Shown here one piece after another: positions 1 through 7,328 of a stretch of DNA of 64,000 bases. The stretch comes from Sphingomonas kyeonggiensis (GTDB lineage Bacteria; Pseudomonadota; Alphaproteobacteria; Sphingomonadales; Sphingomonadaceae): positions 1,426,001 through 1,490,000 of the forward strand of contig NZ_JACHLN010000001.1 in the NCBI RefSeq assembly GCF_014204495.1. The letters run 5' to 3'. Under the pieces are notes generated by a model. The model was not told where the DNA came from. It made no database searches and saw only the letters and a program-made list of their open reading frames with translations. A program made the position numbers and the translations under genes. The stretch's first letter is position 1. Every line of letters starts with the position of its first letter.

Positions 1-2
1 TC

Positions 3-725
3 GCGATGGTCGTGCTCGACAAGCTCGCCCATCCGCATGTCGCGCTCGCCAGCTTCGTCGAGACCCGGGTGCTGGAGACGGTGGCGGGCACGCTCGCCTG
101 TGTCGCGGTCAGCCTCGCCTCGACGCTCACCCTGCGCCGGCGCTGGCCGGCAACGCCCGCGCCGCGCCCCGCCGGGCTCGGCTGGCATCCCGAAGCCGCG
201 CGGCATGCGCTCCAGGGGGCGACGGCGCTGGCGCTGCTCGTCGGCCTGTCCGCCTGGCTGCATGTCCCGGCGCTGTCCCAGGCGGCGATCGGGATCATGG
301 CGGTGATGCTGGTCCCCGCCGATTCGATCGGGGCGAGCGGGCTGCTGCCGGTCAGCCGCCGGCTGGTGCAGCGCTTCCTCGGCTGCCTGGCCGGTGCCGC
401 GCTCGCCGCGCTCTTCCTGTTCGTCGCGCACGGATCGGCGCCCCTGCTGGTCCTCGGCACCGTGATCGGCGTGGTGATCGGCAAGCATCTCGAGAATGGC
501 GACCATGCCCATCGCTATGTCGGCACCCAGTTCGCGCTGGCGATTCTCATCGTGCTGGTGCCGGACAGCTATGCCGATGCCGAGATCGGCCCGGCCCTGA
601 TGCGACTCGCCGGGGTGCTGATCGGCTTCGCGGTGCTCGAGCCAGTGCTGCTCGCCTGGCACGGGATCGCGCCGCGCCGGCAAGTAGCGCGACAGTCAAA
701 CAGCGACGGACCCGGCGATATCTAA
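3..725 (+). CDS. FUSC-family membrane protein, C-terminal part
   Basis: The reading frame is open to the left edge of the window, so this is the C-terminal part of a larger protein; the first in-frame ATG, at 6, is probably internal. The visible 239 residues hold four or five hydrophobic segments (about residues 25-40, 70-90, 95-110, 125-165 and 175-215). The segment around GTVIGVVIGKHLENG and the repeated bundle of short helices resemble the C-terminal membrane half of FUSC/YccS/AaeB-type aromatic-acid or fusaric-acid efflux proteins. The protein would sit in the inner membrane and probably exports small aromatic compounds. The substrate cannot be told from this fragment. The family call is moderately sure. 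Confidence 0.55.
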   Translation, partial: AMVVLDKLAHPHVALASFVETRVLETVAGTLACVAVSLASTLTLRRRWPATPAPRPAGLGWHPEAARHALQGATALALLVGLSAWLHVPALSQAAIGIMAVMLVPADSIGASGLLPVSRRLVQRFLGCLAGAALAALFLFVAHGSAPLLVLGTVIGVVIGKHLENGDHAHRYVGTQFALAILIVLVPDSYADAEIGPALMRLAGVLIGFAVLEPVLLAWHGIAPRRQVARQSNSDGPGDI

Positions 726-816
726 GGAAACCGGCGAGTCGCCCCGGATGGTTAACGAAATGCCTCCAGCAGCAACTAGGATTCATCCGTAAGGTGCGAC
801 TACCATAAGGGTTCCC

Positions 817-830
817 GCCGAATATTCGGC
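817..830. promoter_or_regulatory. Perfect 14-bp palindrome upstream of sigma factor gene
   Basis: GCCGAATATTCGGC is an exact palindrome 71 bp before the sigma factor ATG, in an otherwise plain 175-bp gap. It could be an operator for a dimeric regulator, but no known regulator is implied. The gap shows no convincing sigma-70 promoter. Confidence 0.3.
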
Positions 831-900
831 GTCCGAGTCGCCGTTCATAAACCCCTCACGACAGCAGCCGAACGGTTGCAGAAGCAGGGGATTGCAGACC

Positions 901-1905
901 ATGTCGAAGACCACGATCGCGCTTGAAGCCGCCGTTGCCACCGTCCTTGAGAACACTCCCAAGGATGCGCCGCAGACCAACCGCCAGCGCGTCTATGTCG
1001 ATCGTGCCTTCGCCCAGATCCTCAAGCTGATCGCCCCGCGCATCCGCCACTTCGTCCGCCAGTACGGCCTGACCGCCCATTGGGAAGATGCCGAGCAGTG
1101 CTGCGCCATCGCCGTGCACCGCGCGATCGAGAGCTACGACCCCACCAAGGCGCAGTTCACCACTTTCGTGAACTGGCAGATCCGCGGCGAGCTGCAGAGC
1201 CTGCGCTTCCGCCTGATGACCGACCAGCGCCCCTCGGCGAAGAAGGTCGAGGCCACGACGATTTCGCTCTCCGCCCTTGCAACCTCGCCTGACGGTGACG
1301 AGATCTCGCCCGAGGCGATGATCGAGGACGAGGACGCATTGGGCCGCACCGAGGCCGGCGCGTCGGACTATCTCGCCGAGGGCGCGGTTTCCGATCTGAT
1401 CGACGCCTATGTCGACCAGCTCCGCAAGGTGGGTGTCGAGGCGCTCCGCCGCCGCCCCCGCGCCAAGGGCGCCGACGCCCCGGTCCGCCGCTCGGGCCCG
1501 TTCAAGACGGTCGATCCGGTCGAGATGGAGAAGCTCGAGGCCAAGCTGCAGCGCGACCGCGAGATCGTCGAGCGCCGCATCTTCGAGACCGCCACGCTCG
1601 ATGAGATTTCGAACGACACCGGCGTCACCAAGGAGCGCATCCGCCAGATCACCAAGCGCGCTACCAAGGCGCTGGTCGAGATCGCCACCGAGCAGCCCCG
1701 CTTCGCCGTGATGGCCGAGGATGCGCGCCGCGCCATGCCGCCGGCCCGCCCGCGCCGCAGCGCCGCGGTTGCCGCCGCCAAGGTCTCGCTGCTCCCCGAT
1801 CCCAGCGCGCTCCACAACCGCCTGGCCCATGTCGAGGCGATCGAAGCCGAACGCCGCTCGTACATCACCCCGGCCCTGCCGGTGATGCAGCTGGTGATGC
1901 ACTGA
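901..1905 (+). CDS. Sigma-70 family RNA polymerase sigma factor, orphan
   Basis: A 334-residue protein with a sigma region 2-like helical segment at about residues 30-110 (DPTKAQFTTFVNWQIRGEL resembles the core-binding and -10 recognition helices of RpoH/RpoD-type factors). A sigma region 4 helix-turn-helix lies near residues 215-245 (TLDEISNDTGVTKERIRQI). Region 1.1 and a clear region 3 are absent, and a charged linker joins the two conserved regions. The ATG at 901 is preferred over the TTG at 892 because an AGGGG sequence lies just upstream. No anti-sigma gene is next to it, so it is an orphan, closest in style to RpoH-like factors. Its target promoters are unknown. It is followed by a REPIN-like doublet and a convergent GNAT gene. 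Confidence 0.75.
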   Translation: MSKTTIALEAAVATVLENTPKDAPQTNRQRVYVDRAFAQILKLIAPRIRHFVRQYGLTAHWEDAEQCCAIAVHRAIESYDPTKAQFTTFVNWQIRGELQSLRFRLMTDQRPSAKKVEATTISLSALATSPDGDEISPEAMIEDEDALGRTEAGASDYLAEGAVSDLIDAYVDQLRKVGVEALRRRPRAKGADAPVRRSGPFKTVDPVEMEKLEAKLQRDREIVERRIFETATLDEISNDTGVTKERIRQITKRATKALVEIATEQPRFAVMAEDARRAMPPARPRRSAAVAAAKVSLLPDPSALHNRLAHVEAIEAERRSYITPALPVMQLVMH

Positions 1906-1917
1906 TCGCAGACCGTT

Positions 1918-2000
1918 CAGTACCCCGGCGAAAGCCGGGGCCCAGGGTCACAAGCGATACGGTAGAGAAACCCTGGGCCCCGGCTTTCGCCGGGGTACTG
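1918..2000. repeat. REPIN-like inverted doublet, type A, copy 1
   Basis: Two arms with core CCCCGGCGAAAGCCGGGG face each other across a spacer that contains CACAAGCG and AGAGAAAC. The whole 83 bp can fold into one long hairpin, and each arm is itself a small hairpin. It sits between convergent genes (sigma factor and GNAT), where it could act as a two-way transcription stop. Three more type A copies start at 33772, 38551 and 39999. Confidence 0.85.
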
Positions 2001-2022
2001 CGTTGGGATATGGCGGTCTTGC

Positions 2023-2478
2023 TTACACCACCCGCGACAGGAACCGGCTGAACGGATCCTCGCGATAGTCGCCGAAGGGGCCGCATTCGGTGAAGCCGAA
2101 CTGGCGGTAGAGCGCATGGGCGGCGTCGAACGCCTCGCCCGATCCGGTCTCCAGGCTCACCCTTTTGTATCCGCGCGAGCGCGCCGTGCCCAGGATGTGC
2201 CCGACCAGCTTGGCGCCGGTGCCGCGGCGCAGATGCTCGGAAGCGGTGCGCATCGACTTGATCTCGCCATGCTCCGAATCGAGCTGACGCAGCGCCCCGC
2301 AGCCGAGCAGGTCCCCGCCGTCCCACACCGTCCAGAAGGTCACGTCGGGCGCGGCGAGGCCGGAGAGGTCGAGGAAATGGCAGCTGTCCTTGGGCGAATT
2401 GGCCAGCATGCCGGCGAAATGCTGCTCCAGCAGCCCGCGGACTCGCGAATCGTCGAGCCCGTCCTCGCGGATTTCCAT
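2023..2478 (-). CDS. GNAT-family N-acetyltransferase
   Basis: A 151-residue protein of usual length for a single-domain GNAT acetyltransferase. The acetyl-CoA binding motif A is recognisable as LRRGTGAKLVGHILGTAR (an R/Q-x-x-G-x-G/A type loop followed by a helix), preceded by the beta strand HGEIKSMRTA. Motif B follows with YRQFGFTECGPFGDY. It probably transfers an acetyl group from acetyl-CoA to a small amine or a protein N-terminus in the cytoplasm. The acceptor is unknown. The start at 2478 (MEIREDG) is chosen over an upstream start because AAGGGGGAG lies at good spacing before it. Downstream of, and co-directional with, the M14 peptidase gene after a 31-bp gap, so it probably shares that transcript. 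Confidence 0.8.
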   Translation of the reverse strand: MEIREDGLDDSRVRGLLEQHFAGMLANSPKDSCHFLDLSGLAAPDVTFWTVWDGGDLLGCGALRQLDSEHGEIKSMRTASEHLRRGTGAKLVGHILGTARSRGYKRVSLETGSGEAFDAAHALYRQFGFTECGPFGDYREDPFSRFLSRVV

Positions 2479-2509
2479 TTCCTGCTCCCCCTTGTTGTTT
2501 TCCTTGGGC

Positions 2510-3628
2510 TCAGATCTCGTCGATAAATCCTGCCAAAGTCTCAAGGCACGAATGCGCCAGCGTCTTGCAGCGCGCCGGCGACCAGGCGAACTCGGGATCC
2601 GCGTTCACTTCATGGTCCTTGAACGGCATCTCCAGCGTCATCGAGACCGCGCCGAAGCGCTCGGCGAGCTGGTTGGTCGACATCGAGAGATTGGCCTGGC
2701 CCGGCGCCGACTTCTCATAGCCCAGGTCGAGCTGGAAATCGGGGGTCTGCCTGGCGAGGCGGCGGGCATATTCGTAGAATTTCTCGCCATGTTCGTCGGT
2801 CCAGGACGCGATGCCTTCATAGCCGGCCAGGAAGTTGGCCGGGATCGCCTCGTCGCCATGGATGTCCATCGCGAAGTCGACGCCGGTCTCGTCCATCGCC
2901 GTCTTGACGAGGAACACCTCGGGGCTCTTCTCCATCGTCGGCGCATGCCATTCGCGGTTGAGGTTGATGCCCGCCGCGTTGGTGCGCAGATGGCCGCGGC
3001 GCGAGCCGTCCGGGTTCATGTTCGGCACGATGTGGAACACGGCCTTTTCGCGCAGGGCGAGCGCGGTCGGGTTGGTCGGATCGGTCAGGAACTCGAGCGC
3101 CCCTTCCATCCACCACTCGGCCATGGTCTCGCCCGGATGCTGGCGAGCATAGAGCCACACGGTCTTGGGGCCGGTGCCCAGCGTCAGCAGGTCCATCGGC
3201 TGGCCGTCGAGCGTCTTGCCGAGCTCGCGGTGCGACACGCCGGGCATCAGCGCCATGCGGCTGACCAGGTCGTGGTGGCGTTCCATCGAATAGGGCGCGA
3301 AATAGGCGAACCAGACGAGATCGGTGTCGATCTGCTTGGTGAAGGTCAGCACGCCGTCGGCATAGGACGAATCGGCGGTGCGCCACGCCTCGCGGTCGGT
3401 CGACCAGCGTGCCTTGTAGCCCGGCCAGCCAAACGCATAGGCCGCATTCCCTGCGTTCAGCAGGCGGAAGGTGAGCTTGCGCCCCTTCGCGCCCGCCACG
3501 CGGAAATGGAACCACTGGTAGAAGTCGGACAGGTGATCGGTGACGATCTCGAGGTCGACGCGGTCGCCCTCGATGCCGACGAGGCGGATGTTGCCGGAAT
3601 CGAAGCCGGAATTGATCTGGATGGTCAT
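2510..3628 (-). CDS. M14-family zinc carboxypeptidase, cytosolic CCP-like
   Basis: A 372-residue protein with an N-terminal beta-rich domain typical of cytosolic carboxypeptidases (about 1-120) followed by an M14 catalytic domain. Zinc ligands are visible as HPGE in ARQHPGETMAEWW (His and Glu) and the distal His in MDIHGDE. The substrate-binding NREWH and the general-base Glu in SMTLEMPFKD are also present. It has no signal peptide, so it should act in the cytoplasm, removing C-terminal residues from peptides or proteins. The start at 3628 gives a four-base ATGA overlap with the upstream lipoprotein gene, implying translational coupling. The two products lie in different compartments, so the coupling need not mean a shared pathway. 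The family call is firm; the substrate is unknown. Confidence 0.88.
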   Translation of the reverse strand: MTIQINSGFDSGNIRLVGIEGDRVDLEIVTDHLSDFYQWFHFRVAGAKGRKLTFRLLNAGNAAYAFGWPGYKARWSTDREAWRTADSSYADGVLTFTKQIDTDLVWFAYFAPYSMERHHDLVSRMALMPGVSHRELGKTLDGQPMDLLTLGTGPKTVWLYARQHPGETMAEWWMEGALEFLTDPTNPTALALREKAVFHIVPNMNPDGSRRGHLRTNAAGINLNREWHAPTMEKSPEVFLVKTAMDETGVDFAMDIHGDEAIPANFLAGYEGIASWTDEHGEKFYEYARRLARQTPDFQLDLGYEKSAPGQANLSMSTNQLAERFGAVSMTLEMPFKDHEVNADPEFAWSPARCKTLAHSCLETLAGFIDEI

Positions 3629-4224
3629 TTCACCGTGATAGTGATGCCGGACTCGCCGGGGAAGTCCTTGAACAATGCCCGGGCCATGCGGGCGGCCGCA
3701 ACCGCCGGCTGGTCGGGATCGGTGCCGCTCACGCTGCCGCTCTGGGCGCGGCCTTCCCACACGGTGGTGTTGTCGCTGCGCCGGCGCAGCTGCACCCACA
3801 GCTCGGTCTGGTAGAGCTCGCGCACCTTGCCGCCGATGCCGAATCCGACATCGCCGCCAACGCCTACGCCGCCGCGGCGCCCGCCGCTATAGCTGCCGCC
3901 GCCGACGCCGATGGTGACGGGCGGCGGCTCCTTGAAGGCGCCCTTGCTCGTGCGGCGGAAGGCGACCGCGGCGATATAGCCCGAGGGCGTGCTGCTCACC
4001 GACTGGACATAGCCCAGCCGCTCCAGCTCGGCGCGCACCGCGTCCGAATAGGCCTGGTATTCGGGCCCGAACGTATCGGTATTGGCCATCGGCTCGACCG
4101 CCACCGTGGTGCGCTCCAGCGGTGCGCCCAGATGATAGCGGGTCACATCGATCGGCTGGGGACGATAGGTGGGAGCGCAGGCCCCCAGCGCGACGAGCAA
4201 GGCGATGCTGAGCGGCTTCTTCAC
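3625..4224 (-). CDS. DUF4136-type lipoprotein
   Basis: A 199-residue protein with a lipoprotein signal peptide: hydrophobic stretch LSIALLVALGAC and a lipobox LGAC, followed by mature sequence CAPTYRPQPIDVTRYHLG. The early Asp-Val-Thr-Arg motif and the later strand-rich body with a glycine-rich loop (GVGGGSYSGGRRGGVGVGG) match the DUF4136 lipoproteins common in sphingomonads. It is probably anchored to the outer membrane; the function of the family is not known. GTG at 4224 is preferred as start because AGGAG lies about eight bases upstream. It overlaps the peptidase gene by ATGA. Confidence 0.75.
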   Translation of the reverse strand: MKKPLSIALLVALGACAPTYRPQPIDVTRYHLGAPLERTTVAVEPMANTDTFGPEYQAYSDAVRAELERLGYVQSVSSTPSGYIAAVAFRRTSKGAFKEPPPVTIGVGGGSYSGGRRGGVGVGGDVGFGIGGKVRELYQTELWVQLRRRSDNTTVWEGRAQSGSVSGTDPDQPAVAAARMARALFKDFPGESGITITVK

Positions 4225-4321
4225 GCGACGAACTCCTGTTTCGCGAACGGAACGTCCCCGTTTGCCCTCCAACACGGATCAGGTCGAGTCGGTTCCGCAC
4301 GGCGACAGGGCGACTCCCGCC

Positions 4322-4350
4322 TTGACTTGCCCGGCATCGGACACTAGGCG
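4322..4350 (+). promoter_or_regulatory. Candidate promoter for rpmJ
   Basis: TTGACT at 4322-4327 is a good -35 hexamer. About 17 bases on lies TAGGCG, a weak -10. It is placed 45-70 bp before rpmJ, in the 170-bp gap between divergent genes. The -35 is convincing; the -10 is not. Confidence 0.3.
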
Positions 4351-4394
4351 AGCCCCTCTTTCCGGCATTCCATAATTTGAGAAGCGAATCGGTC

Positions 4395-4520
4395 ATGAAG
4401 ATCGTGAATTCATTGAAGTCGCTCAAGGATCGGCATCGCGACAACCGCGTGATCCGTCGTCGTGGGCGCATCTACGTCATCAACAAGACCCAGAAGCGGT
4501 TCAAGGCCCGCCAGGGCTGA
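4395..4520 (+). CDS. rpmJ: 50S ribosomal protein bL36, type B
   Basis: A 41-residue, very basic protein, [17 protein letters not shown] followed by a segment rich in Arg and Lys ending [11 protein letters not shown]. This is the alphaproteobacterial form of bL36, which is slightly longer than the 37-38 residue classical form. The zinc-binding cysteines of the C+ form are absent, so this is a C-minus paralogue type that does not bind zinc. It is a structural protein of the large ribosomal subunit near the peptidyl-transferase region. ATG at 4395. The HAD hydrolase gene begins eight bases after the stop, suggesting one transcript. Confidence 0.93.
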   Translation: MKIVNSLKSLKDRHRDNRVIRRRGRIYVINKTQKRFKARQG

Positions 4521-4528
4521 TCCTGCGC

Positions 4529-5140
4529 GTGGAGGCCCCGTCGGCCGTCATCTTCGACGTCGGCAACGTCCTCTACGACTGGAATCCGCGGTACTTGTAC
4601 GAGCGCCTGATCGGTGACGATCGGGCGCTCGACGCGTTTCTGGCCAATGTTGCCACCAAGGCGTGGCATTTCCAGCATGACGCTGGCCGCCCCTTTGCCG
4701 AGACCTCGGCAGAGCTGGCCGCCGCGCACCCCGAGTTCGCCGAGATGATCGCGCTCTGGGGTCCGCGATTCGACGAGCAGATCCCGCATGCGCTGCCGGG
4801 CATGAAGGAGCTGGTCACGGAGCTCGACGAATCGGGCGTGCCGCTCTTCGCGATCACCAATTTCTCGGGCGAGTTCTGGCCGCCTTTCCGCAACCGCGAA
4901 TCGGCATTGTTCGATCGCTTCCGGGGCATCGTCGTCTCGGGCGACGAGAAGCTGGTGAAGCCCGATCCTGCGATCTACGCGCTGGCGCTTGCCCGATTCG
5001 GGCTGGCGGGATCGGATGCGGTGTTCGTCGACGATCGCGAGGACAATGTCGCCGCGGCGTTCGACGCGGGCATCCATGGCCTGCTGTTCACCGGCGCGGA
5101 CAAGCTGCGCGCGGATCTCGCCGCGCTGGGGCTGTTGTAA
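4529..5140 (+). CDS. HAD superfamily hydrolase, subfamily IA (YihX-like)
   Basis: A 203-residue protein with the haloacid-dehalogenase fold. Motif I is FDVGNVLYDW, with the nucleophile Asp present but the usual second Asp replaced by Gly, as in YihX-type sugar phosphatases. Motif II is the TNFS region, motif III is the Lys in KLVKPDPAIY, and motif IV is FVDDREDN. A helical cap lies at about residues 20-90. It probably hydrolyses a small phosphate ester in the cytoplasm. The missing second Asp leaves open a different acid/base residue or a different chemistry. Start GTG at 4529, eight bases after rpmJ. Confidence 0.82.
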   Translation: MEAPSAVIFDVGNVLYDWNPRYLYERLIGDDRALDAFLANVATKAWHFQHDAGRPFAETSAELAAAHPEFAEMIALWGPRFDEQIPHALPGMKELVTELDESGVPLFAITNFSGEFWPPFRNRESALFDRFRGIVVSGDEKLVKPDPAIYALALARFGLAGSDAVFVDDREDNVAAAFDAGIHGLLFTGADKLRADLAALGLL

Positions 5141-5162
5141 ACTCTCACCATTCACTGCCTTC

Positions 5163-5266
5163 CTGATCCCCGGCGAAGGCCGGGGTCCAGTATCGGTGAA
5201 TTTTGTGAGGCGCACGCACCTCTCGAACCACATTGCAACTGGGCCCCGGCCTTCGCCGGGGATCAG
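5163..5266. repeat. REPIN-like inverted doublet, type B, copy 1
   Basis: Arms ATCCCCGGCGAAGGCCGGGG in inverted order enclose a spacer of about 50 bp. Read on the minus strand the spacer starts GTTGCAATGT and contains CGAGAG. The spacer matches the copy at 54168 and not the type A copies. It lies between convergent HAD and pyk genes. Confidence 0.82.
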
Positions 5267-5320
5267 CCTATGCCTGCCGCAAGCGCAGCGCAGCGAGCCA
5301 ACCGAGGCTGCGGAGATAAA

Positions 5321-5350
5321 GAAAAAGGCCGGGCATCGAGCCCGACCTTA
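5321..5350 (-). terminator. Rho-independent terminator of pyk
   Basis: Read on the minus strand it forms the stem GGTCGGGC / GCCCGGCC with a TCGAT loop, followed by TTTTTC. It lies about 50 bp after the pyk stop codon. The plus strand has AAAAA before the stem, and a weaker T-run after it. Confidence 0.8.
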
Positions 5351-5367
5351 TTCTAACCCACCCCTAA

Positions 5368-5388
5368 CCCCTCCCTTGCAGGGAGGGG
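5368..5388. repeat. Short inverted repeat CCCCTCCCT-TGC-AGGGAGGGG
   Basis: A 9-bp perfect inverted repeat with a three-base loop, just beyond the pyk stop. A second copy with a different loop lies at 54128. Both are within about 100 bp of a type B REPIN-like doublet. Confidence 0.65.
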
Positions 5389-5400
5389 GATCGCAGCGAA

Positions 5401-6879
5401 TCAGATCGCGTCAGGGCCTTCCTTGCCCGGGTGGTTCTTCAGCTCGTCGCCGACCAGCGTCACCACGTGCAGCACGTTGGTCGAGCCCGGCGTCTTGAAC
5501 GGCACGCCGGCGCACAGCACCACGCGGTCGCCCGATGCGGCGATGTGATGGCGCAACGCCATCCGCTTCGACTTGGCGACCATCTCCTCGAACGAATCGA
5601 CGTCGCGGGTGTGCACCGCGTGCACGCCCCACAGCAGGCCGAGCCGGCGCGCCGTGTCGATATGCGGGGTCAGCACCAGGATCGGCACCGCCGGACGCTC
5701 GCGGGCGATGCGGCGCGCGGTCGAGCCCGAGCTGGTAAAGCAGGCGATGCCCGATGCCGACACCGTCTTGGCGATGTTCTTCGCCGCTTCGGCGAGCGCG
5801 TCGGCAGTGGTGGGATCGGGGCGCAGCACGGTGAAGTGGACGCGGTCGCCATGCGCGGGGTCGCGCTCCACCGCATCGGCGATCGAGTTCATCATCGCCA
5901 CCGATTCGACCGGCCACTTGCCCGCGGCGCTCTCGGCCGAGAGCATGATCGCGTCCGCACCGTCATACACGGCGGTGGCGACGTCCGAGACCTCGGCGCG
6001 GGTCGGCGACGGGCTCTCGATCATCGATTCGAGCATCTGGGTGGCGACGATCACCGGGCGGCCCATGCGGCGGGCGGTCTCGACGATGCGCTTCTGCAGC
6101 GGCGGCACGGTCTGCGGCGGCAGCTCGACGCCCAGGTCGCCGCGGGCGACCATCACGCCGTCGCACTGCTCGACGATCTCGTCGAGGCGCGCGATCGCCG
6201 AGGGCTTCTCGATCTTGGCGAGCAGCGCCGCCTTGCCGCCGATCAGGCGGCGGGCTTCCATCAGGTCCTCGGGGCGCTGGACGAAGCTGAGCGCGATCCA
6301 GTCGGCGCCCTGCTCGACCGCGAAGGCCAGGTCGCTGCGGTCCTTCTCGGTGAGTGCCGCGAGCGGCAGCACCATGTCGGGCACGTTCAGGCCCTTGTTG
6401 TTCGACAGCGGGCCACCGACCTCGACGATCGTGGTCAGCCGGTCGGGCGCGACCGAGAGCACGCGCAGCACCAGCTTGCCGTCATCGAGCAGCAGGCGGG
6501 CATTCTCGTGCGCCGCCTCGAAGATCTCGCGGTGCGGCAGCTCGACGCGGGTGGCGTCGCCCGGGGTCTTGTCGCGGTCGAGGATGAATTCGTGGCCGGT
6601 GACCAGCTGCACCTTGCCGTCGGCGAACTTGCCGACACGCAGCTTCGGCCCCTGAAGGTCGGCCAGGATCGTGGTCGGCCGGCCGAACTTCTTCTCCAGG
6701 CCGCGGATCGCCTCGAACAGCGGCACCTTCGATGCCTGGTCGCCATGGCTCATGTTGATGCGGAACGCGTCGGCGCCGGCTTCGAACAGCTTGGCGATCA
6801 TCTCCGGGGACGCGCTGGCGGGGCCGAGCGTCGCGAGGATGCGAACCTTGCGGGTGCGGGGGCTGATTGCCTTTGTCAT
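5401..6879 (-). CDS. pyk: Pyruvate kinase
   Basis: A 492-residue pyruvate kinase, full length, catalysing phosphoenolpyruvate plus ADP to pyruvate plus ATP in the cytoplasm at the end of glycolysis or the Entner-Doudoroff route. Visible landmarks: the N-terminal RKVRILATLGPAS and FRINMSHG (nucleotide and metal site), the catalytic Lys in LAKIEKPSAI, GDLGVELP, and the metal and enolpyruvate region MLESMIESPSPTRAEVSDVA followed by DGADAIMLSAES. The C-terminal allosteric domain is present (TSSGSTARRIARERP). ATG at 6879 is favoured because AGGA lies about ten bases upstream; ATG at 6888 sits too close to it. A terminator follows at 5321-5350. Confidence 0.95.
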   Translation of the reverse strand: MTKAISPRTRKVRILATLGPASASPEMIAKLFEAGADAFRINMSHGDQASKVPLFEAIRGLEKKFGRPTTILADLQGPKLRVGKFADGKVQLVTGHEFILDRDKTPGDATRVELPHREIFEAAHENARLLLDDGKLVLRVLSVAPDRLTTIVEVGGPLSNNKGLNVPDMVLPLAALTEKDRSDLAFAVEQGADWIALSFVQRPEDLMEARRLIGGKAALLAKIEKPSAIARLDEIVEQCDGVMVARGDLGVELPPQTVPPLQKRIVETARRMGRPVIVATQMLESMIESPSPTRAEVSDVATAVYDGADAIMLSAESAAGKWPVESVAMMNSIADAVERDPAHGDRVHFTVLRPDPTTADALAEAAKNIAKTVSASGIACFTSSGSTARRIARERPAVPILVLTPHIDTARRLGLLWGVHAVHTRDVDSFEEMVAKSKRMALRHHIAASGDRVVLCAGVPFKTPGSTNVLHVVTLVGDELKNHPGKEGPDAI

Positions 6880-6953
6880 CGTTGTCATATCCTCGGCTTG
6901 TGCCTCGGTGCCTCTAACCTCATATCGCACAGGATCAACCGCCGAGGTGGAAA

Positions 6954-7328
6954 ATGGACGAACTCGATCATCTGGATGACGCTACCGCCGCCAAGGCGTT
7001 CCGCACGCTTGTCCGCCACCTCCGCCATCGCACCGATGCGCAGAATATCGACCTGATGGGCCTTGCCGGCTTCTGCCGCAACTGCCTGGCCGACTGGATC
7101 ACCGAGGCGGACCCGGGAATCGCGAAGGACGAGGCGCGCCGCATCATCTACGACATGCCCTTCTCGGAGTGGAAGGCGCAGCACCAGGGCGAGGCAACCC
7201 CCGAGCAGATCGCCCGGATGGAAGAGAGCCTCAGGAAGAACGAAGTCCGCGACGAGGAGCTGGACGAAGCGCTTGACGAGAGCTTCCCGGCTAGCGACCC
7301 GCCTTCGATGACCGAACCGGGCCGCTGA
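6954..7328 (+). CDS. DUF1244 family protein
   Basis: A 124-residue protein whose first 80 residues carry the DUF1244 signature RTDAQNIDLMGLAGFCRNCL, followed by EARRIIYDMPFSEWK. The conserved CRNC pair could bind metal or be redox active, but no function is established for the family. The C-terminal tail is acidic and ends with ESFPASDPP, a short motif seen at the end of many alphaproteobacterial proteins. It starts 74 bp from the divergent pyk gene, and its 3' end overlaps the convergent SGNH gene by 38 bp. Confidence 0.85.
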   Translation: MDELDHLDDATAAKAFRTLVRHLRHRTDAQNIDLMGLAGFCRNCLADWITEADPGIAKDEARRIIYDMPFSEWKAQHQGEATPEQIARMEESLRKNEVRDEELDEALDESFPASDPPSMTEPGR

